64,000 nt of DNA from Paracentrotus lividus. Taxonomy: Eukaryota > Echinodermata > Echinoidea > Camarodonta > Echinidae. Every line of letters starts with the position of its first letter. Position 1 is the stretch's first letter. Both the position numbers and the translations under genes were made by a program. The stretch is from NCBI GenBank assembly GCA_940671915.1, contig CALNVZ010003426.1, forward strand, positions 12,242,647 to 12,306,646. The letters run 5' to 3'. The notes beneath the pieces were generated by a model, which saw only the letters and a program-made list of their open reading frames with translations, did not search any database and was not told the DNA's origin. Below are positions 10,730 through 25,600 of this stretch, piece by piece.

Positions 10730-11794
10730 ATTTCTTAGTTAATGTATATAAATATATATATATATAAATTTCAAATCTTGCCATCTTCACGACAGAGGAA
10801 TTGAATTTTTATTGTATATATTTTTATTTTTATATATCAATTTCTTAGTTAATGTATATAAATATATATATATATAAATTTCAAATCTTGCCATCTTCAC
10901 GACAGAGGAATGGAATTTTTATTGTTAAACATTTATAATGTGAATTGCAACCCGTGTTACCATTGGTTACTGGACAATTATAAATTCAGCATATCACATT
11001 TGAAAGGAGTTGTTGCCTTACAATAATTATAATATTTACATCTAAAGGCGTTTTTGTTTTCTTTGTTATGCAGTCAAAATATGAAAGGATGTCTTTTGTG
11101 CAAAAGCTTCATTCTTTGTTTCATGTAAAAGGTGATTTGGCAATTAGCCTCTTTAAATCTAGTGATTATGTAATGAGGTTATCCATGCCTCTCAAATATG
11201 TGTTGCTCACAGGTGATGTGCTTAATGCATACTTTTTCCGGTAACACTGTTTGGGATTTGTGTTGTAATGGTGGTATTTCACATGCCTTAAGACGAAATT
11301 GAGACGGGTCTCATATAGACACTCCGCGATGCCTCATGAGTCGCGGGAAAATCTAACATGATCATATTCCTGTCTCGGAGATGTTTTAAAGTCTTGGAAA
11401 TATATCCTCAGCGAAGATGCCACCTTTAGAGGTTAACATTTAAAAATTCCCACATAAACTGGCCTCTGTCACGTAAATAGACTAGAAATATTCTTAAAAA
11501 AAAAAAATCTTAATTAAAAGTGAACATTGAAGTTTTGCAACAACGAGTTGTACAATATGTTAAATACTGAAAGTAACTAATTGAGATTTGACAAAGTAAC
11601 TAAATGAGATTTGATAAATTAGCATTGCCAAAAGTTCAACATTAACTTAGAAATATATCTATATATATATATTAATCTCTGTTCTACTAATTTTCATCAC
11701 ACAGGCCGGTTGATTTCAGATTGAATACAGCAGTAAGTCAATTAAACTAAACTCAAAAATTGTGGAATGACCCCAACGTCGAATTTATGTGAAA
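9089..11794. other. Intergenic, no gene seen
   Basis: AT-rich DNA between the retrotransposon LTR and the stop codon of the patatin-like gene (which points into it, so the 3'UTR lies at its right end). It holds a CA repeat (about 9803-9840), a GA repeat broken by 13 N (10113-10260), a TA-cored palindrome (10676-10743) and a near-exact direct repeat of about 85 bp (10728-10812 and 10836-10922). No convincing exon was found. Confidence 0.7.
10676..10922. repeat. TA-cored palindrome and direct repeat
   Basis: AACTAAGAAATTGATATATA..TATATCAATTTCTTAGTT forms a palindrome around a TA tract. The right half plus AAATTTCAAATCTTGCCATC is repeated directly at 10836-10922. Confidence 0.75.
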
Positions 11795-14700
11795 TTATTT
11801 TGCTGATTGCTGGCTTGCATGGTATTTCAAGAACTGACGGAGTCCACGGCGCCCTTGCTGTATGTTCGGAGAAAAAAAAAGGAAAAAAAAAAAATAAGTG
11901 ACATAGGTTTCTGCAAAATAACAAAACCTGGAAGCATTCTTGTATTGTTACGATGATACTTCAAAGCAAAAATGTAAACTTTTTGTCAAGAAAAACATTG
12001 CCAAATTGAAGGAGAATTGTCCATTTATAGACAGTTGGGTTACTTTGGATGTAGACAAATTAAATAAGCACATCAGAGAAGATTTGGTAAAAACTGGATA
12101 AATGATAAGGAAGTTATGAGGGCTTGAAAGCTGAGATCTCTAATTATATGATTCTACCTTTAGAATTGAGAAAAGAGATGGTTTTTTAGTAATGTGTACA
12201 TTAGAAATAGGAAAGTTCTCCTTGCATTACATCACTGATAATGGTCACGTTGCCAATTGTAGGATCTCCATATACGTGATTCCAAATTCTAAAAATTCAT
12301 ATCTCTCTTTTTCATTGCCTGATTTTTCTGAATCTTTTACCAATATGCTTCTTTGGTTTGTCTCTAAGCATTAAAGCCAAATTTCTCTGAGGGGGTAATT
12401 CCCCTTTAGGCCTAAGCATATAAACTAATGATATTAATATATGGAACCACTGCAATTAAATATTATCGTTAACCATTTAGCAAATTTTCAACAAGAGCTT
12501 AACATTTGTCTTCACTAGCATTGCGGGAATCTAAAAACCTTTCAACATGCATCAGTCGAGAGTAAAGTAGAATGAAATCAGTATATTTATTCCAAAACTG
12601 CGTCGAGTATACGAGGATGGAGTGGAGAGGTCTCTCCAGTCTGTATCTTGTGTATAATATCTAGCAATTTACTCAGTGTGCTTGTACAAGGAAATAACTT
12701 GAGGTGCTTGGAGTATACCTAAGATTAGGCCTACTCATTAAAACATTATATTACAAAATGGGAGAAATACGCTACGTCGGAAATATAAAAGGTTTGTTGC
12801 CTTTTTTAATTTTTACAGGATAACTTTGGGACTAATCACATTTATTTTCTAATTTTGGCCTGTGAAACTAAAATGCTTTTGAGCTTATCATATTTTTGGT
12901 GGCTCAATGCAACCGCAGTTTTGACAACAGAATGAAAATTTACCTCAACCAAGAAATCGAGGTCTTCTTTGTCTGCGTCAAAGTCGAACGATTTAAAATA
13001 CACTGTGTTGATGAGGACCGTGCGTTCGATATCGTTACCCTGCAGACATTAGAAAAATATAATATAAAGAAATGATAAGCATGATATCAGCATCATAAGT
13101 GTATTTTTGTCAGTAACATGATTATGAATTTGGCATTTAGATTTTTTTAGTAAAGGCTTCAGCTTGCTTTTGAGGTGGATATTTACTAATGTTTAGGTTA
13201 TTAATGGCATTGACTGATGCCACGCCCTCTGCGTCCATTTCCCACTAACTTGGACAAAAATGAAATACAGTAACATCCATCGATCTAGACGTGTTAGGAC
13301 TTTCACTTTTTTTTTCGGGCGATGCAAGTATACTTTGTAGCAAAAACTGACTTTCATTAAACATGTTTTCTACCGATTGCCAAATCACTCCTAAACAAGA
13401 GCAGATATTACCCGTCTTTATTTACATTTGTCCTGTCCTCCGTGAGTAGAGTGATACTTAAATTAATTAAAAGAGGGTACGATCAGGTAGGCTTATAAAT
13501 TAACAGATTGAAGCTCTAAGGAGGCTTTCACAAATCTGAGGTTTGGGGCCCTGCAGTCCATGCAAAAATGAGACAAGAGGAAACCCTGTCTAAACCTAAT
13601 GGTTTGCAATTATGATTGAAACGTTATTTTAAAGAATGTTTTTATTTATTTATTTTATTATCATTATTATTTTTTTTTCGAAGTTAGACAATCCTTTCAA
13701 GTTATATTACACCTTTAAAAATAAATTCCTACCTCAAGAAATGCTCGTTTGACGTTCATCAGGAGCATTTGGAAGATACCAGTTATAAAGCTAGCTGGCG
13801 TAGTAATGTCCTGTCTTCCTGACCCGATATGTTGGGTCTGGAGGCCTACCCCCTCTTTCTCGGCCAATACCATCAATTCGTGGAAGTCAATCTAATGCAA
13901 GAAAACACGATGAAATAATATTAAAGAGTTCCACGGCCACTGCAGCTCAGTTTTTTCTCACACTTAACCTTTTCACATCAATAATCATATTGTAGGAATC
14001 GGATTAAAAAATGTCCGCAAACCAGTTGCTTTAATTGTTCAAATATTATTAATACTTCATAATAGTTTTTAATCATCAGGCTTTATGAATAAACATAAAA
14101 TTATTTATTGTGCATCTTGCAAGATCCTCTTGATCTTTCGCCAAGACATACGAACATAAATGTGATAGATATTGTATGATAAATTTGAGAAAAAGCTCCG
14201 AATTATCATTTAACCAATAAGATTTCTATGAGTATTCATTTATTCAAATTTTTAATTTTGTACAATGAGGAAATCTGCTGATAAGGACCACAGACCTAGT
14301 CTTTCCAACGCATTTTGATCTATATCAAATCGAAGAAGAGCAATCGCTGAAAAGAAAGGTATATTTGTTCGTTTGAATGACTTGTTTGGATATTTTCTTC
14401 CCTGTTAATTACAAAAAGACAAAAAAAAAACAAAACAAACAAAACAAACAAACAAACAACCAAACAAACAATCAAAGGAAATTAGAAGAAGAAAAATATT
14501 TAGGGCCTACCTGTCCATCATCATTAATATCCAAATTGTCGAAGATATCATCAACAGACATGTCCTTTCCGAAAAGGGTATGCATGTGCTCTTTTGTGAA
14601 AGCATTATTCTGGTAGATGATAATTACGTATAGAGAAAAACAAAACAAAACAATTTACTGCAAATAAACATGAAATAAAATTCCATAAATTATATGCAAC

Positions 14701-16598
14701 AAGTTACTTTCGTCATATATTAAATTATAAGATACATATATATATATATGTATATATATATGCAGCAATGGAAATACCCACATGACAAACAACCCGGGGT
14801 TGGGCACCCCCGGGGTGACCAACCCTGGGTAGACTAGGGAACTTAGTCATTTTTCTCATGTATATACAGGTAGCATTACACATGCAGTAGCATTACAATA
14901 GGGCATGCTAGTTTTCCATCGTAATCTCCAAAAGCATTTGGTAGTCATCACCTTCATGATATCAATTTCATCAACTGCATAGATCTATTATTTGATGTAA
15001 CTGTACAAGATGACAAGAACTTTAGTTGAAATGAATTTTTCAGTTGCTTTGAATGTCTAATTCAATGTTCGATTGCTCTTCGCTTCATGGTCGATATAAT
15101 ACGAAAATAGCATTAGGGGGCAATTTCGGTTATTAAAACAGCCGAAAAAGGTATTCGTAAACGATATAGCCTTATTCAAAGGCGCTATAGGTAGCGATTG
15201 GAAATTGCGCGCTTATTTATACGTACATTGTAGACTAATTCCAGCAAGGAGCTAGATTGGTTGCATGCTCGCGCTAGCAGCGATAGTGCTACGCAGGTTC
15301 TTTGCTAGTGGTACGGTACCGTAGTTCTAGCTAGCTAGCTGAGCTTGCGAGCTCGCTGACTGAGTGTTGTGCAGAATGTGGCCGTGGTGTACTGCGCTGT
15401 GTAGCTGCATCTAACTTTAGTTTTCCAGAACTGGATTTTTTTTAAAAGCAAGCCATCGAATGAATCTACCGTTAAAGCTTGAACAGGGACATATGAAAGT
15501 TAGTTTTTAACTTACGTGAAACTAAAAATGGCACACTGCTCTAAGGATGACGATTTTAGTTTGTTGTCAAACCAGAGTGGTCTATGATGCCATTTGGTCA
15601 ACCCAGGGTAGACACCAATGCCAACTGTCAATATCACAAGCATCTTCTAGATTTTCGTTTGTTGTCAACCCAGGGTTGTCTATGATGCCATTTGGTCAAC
15701 CCAGGGTAGACAACAATGCCAACTGTCAATATCACATATAACGTTAGATTTTAGTTTGTTGTCAACCCAGGGTTGTCTATGATGCCATTTGGTCAACCCA
15801 GGGTAGACAACAATGCCAACTGTCAATATCACATCTAACGTTAGATTTTAGTTTGTTGTCAACCCAGGGTTGTCTATGATGCCATTTGGTCAACCCAGGG
15901 TAGACACCAATGCCAACTGTCAATATCACAAGCATCCTCTAGATTTTCGTTTGTTGTCAACCCAGGGTTGACTATGATGCCATTTGGTCAACCCAGGGTT
16001 GTCTATGATGTCATTCGGTCAACCCAGGGTTGTCTATGATGCCATTTGGTCAACCCAGGGTAGACAACAATGCCAACTGTCAATATCTCATCTAACGTTA
16101 GATTTTAGTTTGTTGTCAACCCAGAGTTGTCTATGGGGCCATTTTGTCAACCCAGGGTAGACGTATATTACTTAAAGTTATCGCCTTTGATAAAGGCTAT
16201 ACCAACTTTTCGGCTGTTCCAATAACCAAAATTTCCTCCTTTATGTTATTTTTATTATTGTATTGACCAAAAAAAGAAGAGCAATCAAACGAAGGAGTTT
16301 TGATCAAACATTGAATTCGACATTCAGCAAATGAATATCATTTAAACTACATTTGCTTGACAGCTTGTACGGCTTTTGTAGTTGACAAAATTGATATCAT
16401 GAAGGCAATGACTACCAAATGCTTATGGAGATTACGATGGAAAACTAGCAGGCCCTATTGTAAATAATCATGCTACTGTGTAATGATACTGTATACATGC
16501 GAAAAATGACTAAGTTTCCTTGTCTACCCGGGGTTGGTCACCCCGGGGGTGCCCAACCCCGGGCTGTTTGTCATGTGGGTATTTCCATTGCTGCATAT

Positions 16599-16655
<57 letters not shown>

Positions 16656-19600
16656 AAAATTTGTAAATTAAACAAGAATTGGGATGAGAATTGAAAACTG
16701 GAAATTGAAATGAGCTTATATTTAAAAAAAAATGAAATAAAAATATTTAAAATTGGGAAGGGTGAATTAGATAAAAGTTACTGTCACTGGAAATTGGAAG
16801 CAATAATTGAATCAAATGCTAAAAATTCAATTCTTGTGAACACTTTAAATTGAATTCAAGGCTAAAATTGAATGGGTGTCGTCAATAGCATCTTATACTC
16901 TCTTTTATCAAGTTCAACGGAAAATTGACAATTGAATTAAAAATTTGAATTTGAATTGAAAGGAATTGAAAATTGTATTTATTGAATACCTACATCTTGC
17001 AATACTTTCCGGAACTCTACGATGTCAATAGAAGCGTTACCATCCATGTTGTACTGATTTAGAACTTTCAGGAATTGAGTCATCGCTTCTGTCACTTTAC
17101 TGTGCCTTTGCATGTCCATGTCTCGTTTTCTCTTCATCTTCTCATGTGCCCTACATTAACATCGGTGACATTCAAGCAAAATGTTCATTTTTAAAAAGTG
17201 AACTTGGAAGTCAACAAAAGGGAAATGGGATAGCGTGAAAAGGGGAAAGGGGAAGATAGATAGATATAGATAGAGATCAAATGATGCATACAGGCGCGGA
17301 TCCAGGGGGCCCAGCGTGCCCGCCCCCCAAAAGAAAATAAAGGGGGGCAGGGGGGAAGAGGGAAAAAAAGAAGGGGAAAAAATGGACGATCAGCCCGATT
17401 TACTAACTGAACCCTATACCCCTACTGTCGATACTTGATAACCTTTATGATTGGCCGAAGGCCGAAAAAAAATTAACACCTACCCCCCCCCTTTTTTTTT
17501 TATATATAAAAAAAAGAAATACATAATTTAAAAAATCTTACCTGGCAAGCGTTGTATCCGGTATAGGTGCAATTGGTGCTTCTAAATCCGGGTTGGTTGC
17601 CAGGACATGTGAGTCGTAGTCACTGTACTATTATCAAATAAAAAGGGAGAAACAATCAATAAAATACAGCAAAAGCATTTACGTTACGAAGAAAAGAACA
17701 ACCGGAGTCGAATTGCTGTTTTTTTTAAAGGTAATTAGCGAAATCATTATTTACATAATATTCAGAGAGTCGTAAATTACCTTGATTGATATGCCCCAGA
17801 CAATATTTGATAAAATCAAATAAAGATAATTATGATCATACCAACAATGCCTCATACCCTCCATCAGCAATGATGTTCTGATATATAAGAGTACAAATTA
17901 TTATTTAATATATAAAGGTGATATATTGATATATCTGAAACCAAACGCATTTCGTAAATGATGAAAAGTAAAATACGTATTACGTTTGATTTAAGATTTT
18001 TCTTCAAAATTCATTTTAGTTTATACATGTTCGATTTATTCGGATCTTAACCACTTGTGATTTAAAGATGCACGTTCCTCATAGTGTAGAGGAAGTTCAA
18101 AATACGTACGCGGTAACGGACTTTGCAAGCTGCCCATTCATACCAACGACGTGCGACTCTTACGCAGTGGTCCAAAAACCGAAAGCTAGAACGCCCGAAC
18201 GATTGCCGAAGTCATGAGCCAATTTGTTATCGGCATTGATTCGACTGCTCGCATGCTGGGATGCATATGAGAGAACAGCTTGTCCCCGCCTAGCCTGTGC
18301 AAGCGAGAAGGTAGCGATGCATATACATGTCAAGATCCGAACACTGATACAGTGCTCTATACGTACACACACACACACACGCTTGTACGCTAATCGGACT
18401 CACATGTACAGTGCGATCGCGATTGGCTGGCGTGTGTTTGCATAAAACTGTATGCAAATTAAGTCATGCTCTTCGCGAATACTTCGTGGAACAATGGCGG
18501 CTTGCACACAGATCGCATCTTTAAACGAAAATGGGCATTACTTACGATGATCATTCCAAAAGTCTTGCCGTTGAACATGCCGAATCTCTCCTTCTTGGTG
18601 AGCAGCTTCGCACCGTCCTCCAACGGTTGCATCCTCCTCAAGAAAGAATCCTCAACCTTCAGTGAAAGCCACCACCCTGCGTATATAAAACGATATGGGT
18701 TTAAATACATAGCCTTGTGGAACACCAATGACTTGCTAATGGAAAACCTATTCTAAATACGGTATGGAATGTTTGATAAAATGTTGCAATAATACCATAA
18801 TCTAGGTCTACAGTAACAACAGCCACCCCATGAAATAATTATAATAGGAATAAAAATCAAACAAACAAATAGTTGTGTGTCAATGTTTATAGTACGCCCG
18901 TCATACTGTAGGGATATGATTAAAACGAAACACCATGCATTATGATGAATTGTGTACGGACCACTACACGTGGAAAGGCACATGTACACTTAGTAGTGCG
19001 TGTAGCCTAGTGATTTATTTGAATTTGCGACCGCAAACATGCTTAATTGTAATTGATTTAGTGATTCTAACAGAAACACACCATAACCAAAGATTTTATT
19101 ATACTTCTTCAATATCCTTTTGATGTAGGAATTCCCTATTACCCATCACATACCATCAAAACAATGAACCGGGTAATTGCAGAGGACGCCCCCATCAATG
19201 TACATGTCAGTCCGATCCATGTAGCGACGTTTAACTGGAAAGAAGACTCCTATGTAATGTAAACACATAAGTGAAAAACTAGACAATGTTAATTTTGTGC
19301 GTTTTCAAACACGTCTTTCATAATTGCAATTATTGAGAAACATGCCTCAAAACTGCCAACAAAATGTAAATATATATATTTAATTATTGTAGACGCCTGA
19401 AAAGTAAATTAGAAACAGATTACTCTAAAATAAATGACGCGACTCATTAGATTTCACCTGAAAAACAGCAAGTATTATAATCAACAGGTCATCACCAACT
19501 CATTGTTGGTACCCATATAACCTTGAACGCAATATTTCACAAACTAAATTTGTCTTTTAACTATTTTTGATTATTTCATTGTAATTCAAATAAATATCCA

Positions 19601-22600
19601 TACAGTTTCATGAATGTTTGTCACTTGAATTATTGATTATATGCTTTCATAAAATGCTGAGAAGTTATTACGTAAAATATGAGAATAAATTGAAATCAAA
19701 TGAAATTAATCTCACCTGGAATGGATGTTGACATCCTGACTGCTGCCCTCATTGGCATGTTTGGTGTAGTCTTCACGTGGCAATACTCCTCCATCATTGT
19801 GCTGAGGTTGGTTACTACCACACATAGCTCTCTCCCAGTCTTATCATAAAGGTCCTTTTTAATGATAATAGCGGTAGTAAGGATTATATATAAGTATTGA
19901 TTTTTTAATTACTATTTTGTAATCTGTATTTCGTGTTTTAAATGTCGGTGTGTTTAGAGCAAATATTCTAGTGAAAGTCCCTCCACTACTATCTCGGTCA
20001 TCCCTCGTCTTATTATAAAAAACGTTTTCATAAAATATTAATAATGATGACAATGTTGATGATGATTATGGTGATAATGATAAGGATGATGAGGAAGATA
20101 ATGATGATGATGCATGGTGATGGTGATAGAGATGATGATGCTGATAATGCAATAGTTTTTATGACGATGACATAATTATATAACAAGGAGGAAGCTCCTT
20201 GATTATAATAATGTTAATCTTAATAATGAACGTTACTTATAAAGCACATATCACAAACATAAAGTCTCTATGCGCTTGATGATGATGATGATGATGATAA
20301 TAATGACGTTTTTTTTTCTTCCTGTTATTATTTATTATTTACTTTGTTACACCCTGGAACATATTCTCAGACTTGAAAAAATGAGAAAAACTTGAGTATC
20401 GGCGTAATATTAAAATGGAACGTTGACTGACCTTGAACGTGGCATCCGGGTTCCCCAGCTTCTCCGCGATACAATCACCAATGAATTGATAGACCGCTTT
20501 GCCTGGGTGCCATCCCATGTACTGTAATACGTTTGGAAGCACGCTACACCTTCCAAAGGTGGCGTCTGTCATAAAGGACAATTAATTAAACAAGAAAAAA
20601 AAATGCATTAGATAGGTGAAGCAGTTAATGCTTCGTCATTAGCCAAGTTAAAATATAAATATATTTACTCCTTCGAGGGGCATGGTCGTTTTTTAGGACT
20701 CGAGGGGACCTCAGAATCTGCTACGACCGAAGATCGTATAGGTCGCGTGTCATAGTAGATTCGGAAGTCCCCGAGCGCCCTAGAAATAAAAGCAATCAAT
20801 ATATCTTTTATATACCGATATACTGAACGAAAGAAAAACGAAAAAAAAAAAGAAAAAAGAAAAAAGAAAAATTCACATGTCTACACAAATTATGGTATCC
20901 AGAATCATCGCACATAACAACTTTTTGCACGTGAACAAATGGGGATAGTGATAACCATGGAAAAAGACCTATAATATAAACTTAACTATGGCATGGTAAA
21001 ACCGGGATAAAGGACATTGGCGGTCATGAACATGACTGTACTTTGAACCAATCAGAAGACAGGATTATTAAAGATTATTAAAATTTAAGATTTTTACAGC
21101 GCCAGTTTCCATTTAGCTAAAATACTCTATGCGCTTAAAGTGCGGTATGTATATATGCGTTATCATTACTATAGTCGGATTTCAATTATATTACCCTTTC
21201 TCAATTCAACACCTCAGGAATAAAATCATACAACTCGCATTAAGGAACAGTATAATTAAAGTTTTAATGGCAGGCCATGGAAAGTAAAAAGATTAGCACG
21301 CTTAACGCGACCTCCTCTCCAGAACCATTGATGAATATTTTTCCTCCTTGCCAGAATTCTCAAAGAATGAGGGGATATATACTGTAATCATAGAACACTT
21401 ATCAATAAACCTCCACTGCGCCTCATACCCAACAACCGAATCGTGTCAATCTGCTCGGAGACTGCCTGGGCAAAGTACTTCAGGGGGGCATTTCATCAAA
21501 GGACTTGTCAGACATTTTATCCGACAAATTTGCTCTCAGCCAATCAGATGCAAGCATTTCAGTAGCTTATAACAGTTTGTCGGATAAAACGTCTGACAAG
21601 TCCTTTGATGAAATGCCCCCAGGATTAGATTAAGTATGGATGATGTGATGGAATGAGAGTTTAAAAGCAATAAACTTAGAAGTAATATATTACAAATTAC
21701 TAAACTTACCTAGCAGATCAATGATTTGTGGGCCTTTATTGAGAATGCTGAGAAATTTTTCTGAACCATGCCCACATGCTAGGTAACACGCCGTAAAAGC
21801 TCCTATGCTGGCCCCGGCGAACCGACGAATCTTACGCAGATAGTCCAAACGCTCTAACTCCTGATTGATTTGTAAAACATTAAGAAAAGTATAAGATATC
21901 ATCGTTGCACGATCATAATTGTCAATGCACATCTATATTTTGTTGGTTTTATTTTTATATGATATATTTTCAACATACAAAGTTTTCCTTGCCATATTGC
22001 AAAGGATATTTATCGACAGATATCCTATAGTAGAGTACAAAGTCGAGTACAACGTCAAACTCTAGTTCTTGTGCAAACTCTGTACTTCGTTTGACCGAAG
22101 ACTTTGCTACATGTATTTTCTATTGAAAGTCAGTGAACAGTCTAAGACGGAGTTGAGATACACATTTCCTTCTGCAGTTCTAGCTCAAATTATGTACTCC
22201 TATACAAACTTTATACTCGAATTTGTAAGCCCGCAAAATCCACAAATATAGAGATACGGACAGCGATTAATTTTGTGAGTTTATGTCAAAGGCAACCTAT
22301 GGCCTATGGCGCCAAGAGACCCGGAAAGAGATAATTTTATACTTCTTTTTCTTGACAGTGTGTCTTATCTACATGTATATAAACTATCAGATTGTCAGAA
22401 CCTCACCAATATAGCACCAATGTAGGCATTTCCTTGTGCGCCACCGCCTTCTAGAACCAAATTCTCATACGGAAACTCGAAATCCCCCAGCTCATCATCT
22501 ATGTTTGAGAAACCATTCTGAAATACGCTTTCATTGTTCTTGAATGGTTGACTTGTAGTGGCATTTGCGTCGACCTCATCTTTGTCATATTTTCTATCAA

Positions 22601-25600
22601 AACTGGATTTGACAACACAACACGTATTTGTTATCAAAGTTTTAAATTGATAATCCGGATTTTGCATCATATTTTAGGAAACATTATCATCTGTAACATA
22701 GGGGAGAGTGGGGTTAGTTGGAACACGGGGTTAGTTGAAACATTGTAATTTTTTTTAACGGCTATTAATATATTTATGCAAATCTACCCTCAGGTTGTTG
22801 CTTTTCGTAACTGCCATCCACCACATTTTATTCATCACACATGCTTCAAGTCTCGTGAAGTTAGAAAGCAATGTTTGGTTTTGCACCCTCTGAGTAAATT
22901 TTGTCACTGTTACAAATGTATTATTATCTCAGAGAAGATCATAACTTAAATTGCCCATTTTTTTTTTATAGTATAACAAACAGTTATACCAAGCTACAAA
23001 ACAACGTTAAATAAATGGCATATTGTTGTACCTCTTTTGTGCTGTAAGCTTACAAATTTTGAACAGGGTTAGTTGGTAAATGTACTAAGTAAATAGGTTT
23101 CAGCTGAAAAAAAATCCTATAATTCAGTGAAATGTTCCGAAATATTCCTTTACATGTATATCAGTGCACATTCGACAATTTTATGTTGGTTTAAACAAAA
23201 TATATTGCAGAATGCTACTTCACAGGACTTCAAAATATCTATATGTCAGTGGATGATATGAAGTGTAATAAAACATGTAATAGTTTAAACACCAATCTTT
23301 AATATTTTAATAGGAATGAATAAAGTAAATTAGCTGAACCCATGCAAGTAATGTTGTAGTAGTTTAAATATATTTCTAAAGATACCATGCACAATCATGA
23401 CAATGTTTCAACTTACCCATACCATATTCCAACTAACCCCGTGCGTGGGGTTAGTTGGAACACTTGACATGGTCCTGTTGAAGATGGATTTTTTCCGGAA
23501 CCATTACTAAGTTTAAGAATTTTATGGGGAACATTTGTAGCATACATATATACACTCAAGCTGATTGTTTATTGTTTCTTGAAATAATTCCGCTTTTGTT
23601 TTACGGCAATTTTTGTGAAAAATGTTCCATAACCCGCTCTCCCTACTAATATATTATGCCACAGTCACACAGACACATAGGCCTACGTTGAGTTACATGT
23701 GACGTTGCTTCCATTTTTTTTTCTGTGGATCCCCGCGGATGCCTTCCCGTAAAAGTCAGCAGTGGAAATAGTGATAAATTTGTTCATCTAATAAAACAAA
23801 TAAATACATAAGAAATTGTAAAACAGAAAATAAAAGAAAGATAGAAAAAAAAAACTTAACGTAAATGTCTGTGTGAATGTAGCAGAAAAAAGGTCATCAC
23901 CCTACACTCTCCCAAGCTGCAAGATCCTTGACACTCAACTATTGAAGCGATGAATGCTATTAGTGTGGGCACCTATGTCGTTTCGTTTGCAGTCATGTAA
24001 TGTTAGGCAACATATATATATATGTTCTACTTGATCACACGAACAGGAAATATATGTCGCCAATTTTTTAATTGACCTTTTGTGACCCAAAATGAAGGTC
24101 AAAGGTCAGGCTTCATTAACATAAACATAATTTTGTTCAAATTGTGTCAAATGTGGTATCAAATTGTAGGTAATGTTATAACTAGCAATTAAGTCAATTA
24201 TCATTTTTTCACCCGACCAGTCAGTTTTGAACAATATGCAAATTAGTTTATTTATGCATAATTGAATGCATAATAGAGTCAAGTTGAACGGCGATGAGAC
24301 ACAACATACCATAGACAATATTAATAAACACTAATCAAGATTAAAACGTGAATCATAATAGTCTAAATATGTTGCCACATTCTGGTGACCCTTATGACTT
24401 GAAAATAGGTCAAAGGCAATTTATATGATGATTAACAACCTGGAAATGGCATTAATTTGGCAAAAACCGAATTTCCTATGAACTTTGACCTTATTTCTAG
24501 GTCAAATGTGTCAACTAAAAATGTGTCGAACTTTATTTTTGGTTTGATGGCATCAATGGAAAACATATTCAAGTTAGTTGCCAACAAAGTTAAGCTTATA
24601 CGACAACAGGTCAAAGGTCAAAGTTCAAGAAAGACGTTTTGGCCAAAGTTTTTTGTCTTGACCTTAGTCTATTGGGCCGTATTACTTGAAATATGTTTAT
24701 TGAACACTGTTTATGTGTTCTACTTGATTCCATGAACCAGGAAATGTTCGTTTTCATTGACCTTTGACCTTTGATGAGGTGAAAAATCCAAACAATACAC
24801 AGTTTCTACTATATTCAGGTTTTTTAGCGTCATGTTATTTGAACTTTGACCTTAACTTGAGGTCATATGTGTCAATGAAAAATAATCACAACGTTGATTT
24901 CTGGTTCATGGTATCAGGGTCATGTAGAACTGTTGTATCAAAAATTATTAAGTTAATAAGGCTAAACAGGATATGATCAAGACAGAAACTCTGGCCCTTA
25001 CGTATATTCCTTAAACTTTCTATGTGTGTCTTGACCTTTGTTTTATTGGCCATATTAGAGCTTAATAATTTTGATAATCATAGTTATTCTTGTTTAACTT
25101 GTTCCCATAAATCAGAATATCAATGTTGCTATTCTCTTCATTGACATTATATGACCTCAAGTTAAGGTCAAAGTTCAAATAACGTGACCCTAAAAAATCT
25201 GGAAATAGTAGAAAACTGTATTTTTTGCTCTTTTACTTTATTCAAAGGTCATAGGTCAATGAAAACGAACATTTCTTGGTTCATGGAATCAAGTAGAACA
25301 CATTAACAGTGTTCAATAACATATTTCAAGTAATACGGCCCAATAAGACTAAGGTCAAGACAAAAACGTTGGCCAAAACGTCTTTAATGACTTTGACCTT
25401 TAACCTGTTGCTCGTATAAGCTTAACTTTGTTGGCAACTAACATGAATATGTTTCCTTGATGCATAACAAAAATAGAGGTCGTCATATTCTTACTTGACA
25501 CATTAGACCTAGAAATAAGGTCAAAGTTCATAGAAAATTTGGTTTTTGCCAAATTAATGCCATTTCCAGGTTGTTAATCATCATATAAATTGACTGTGAC

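Noticed and set aside
18160-18445. Overlapping ORFs on both strands near 18.2-18.4 kb
   Set aside because: They lie in an intron of the patatin-like gene, overlap each other in opposite strands and show no domain.
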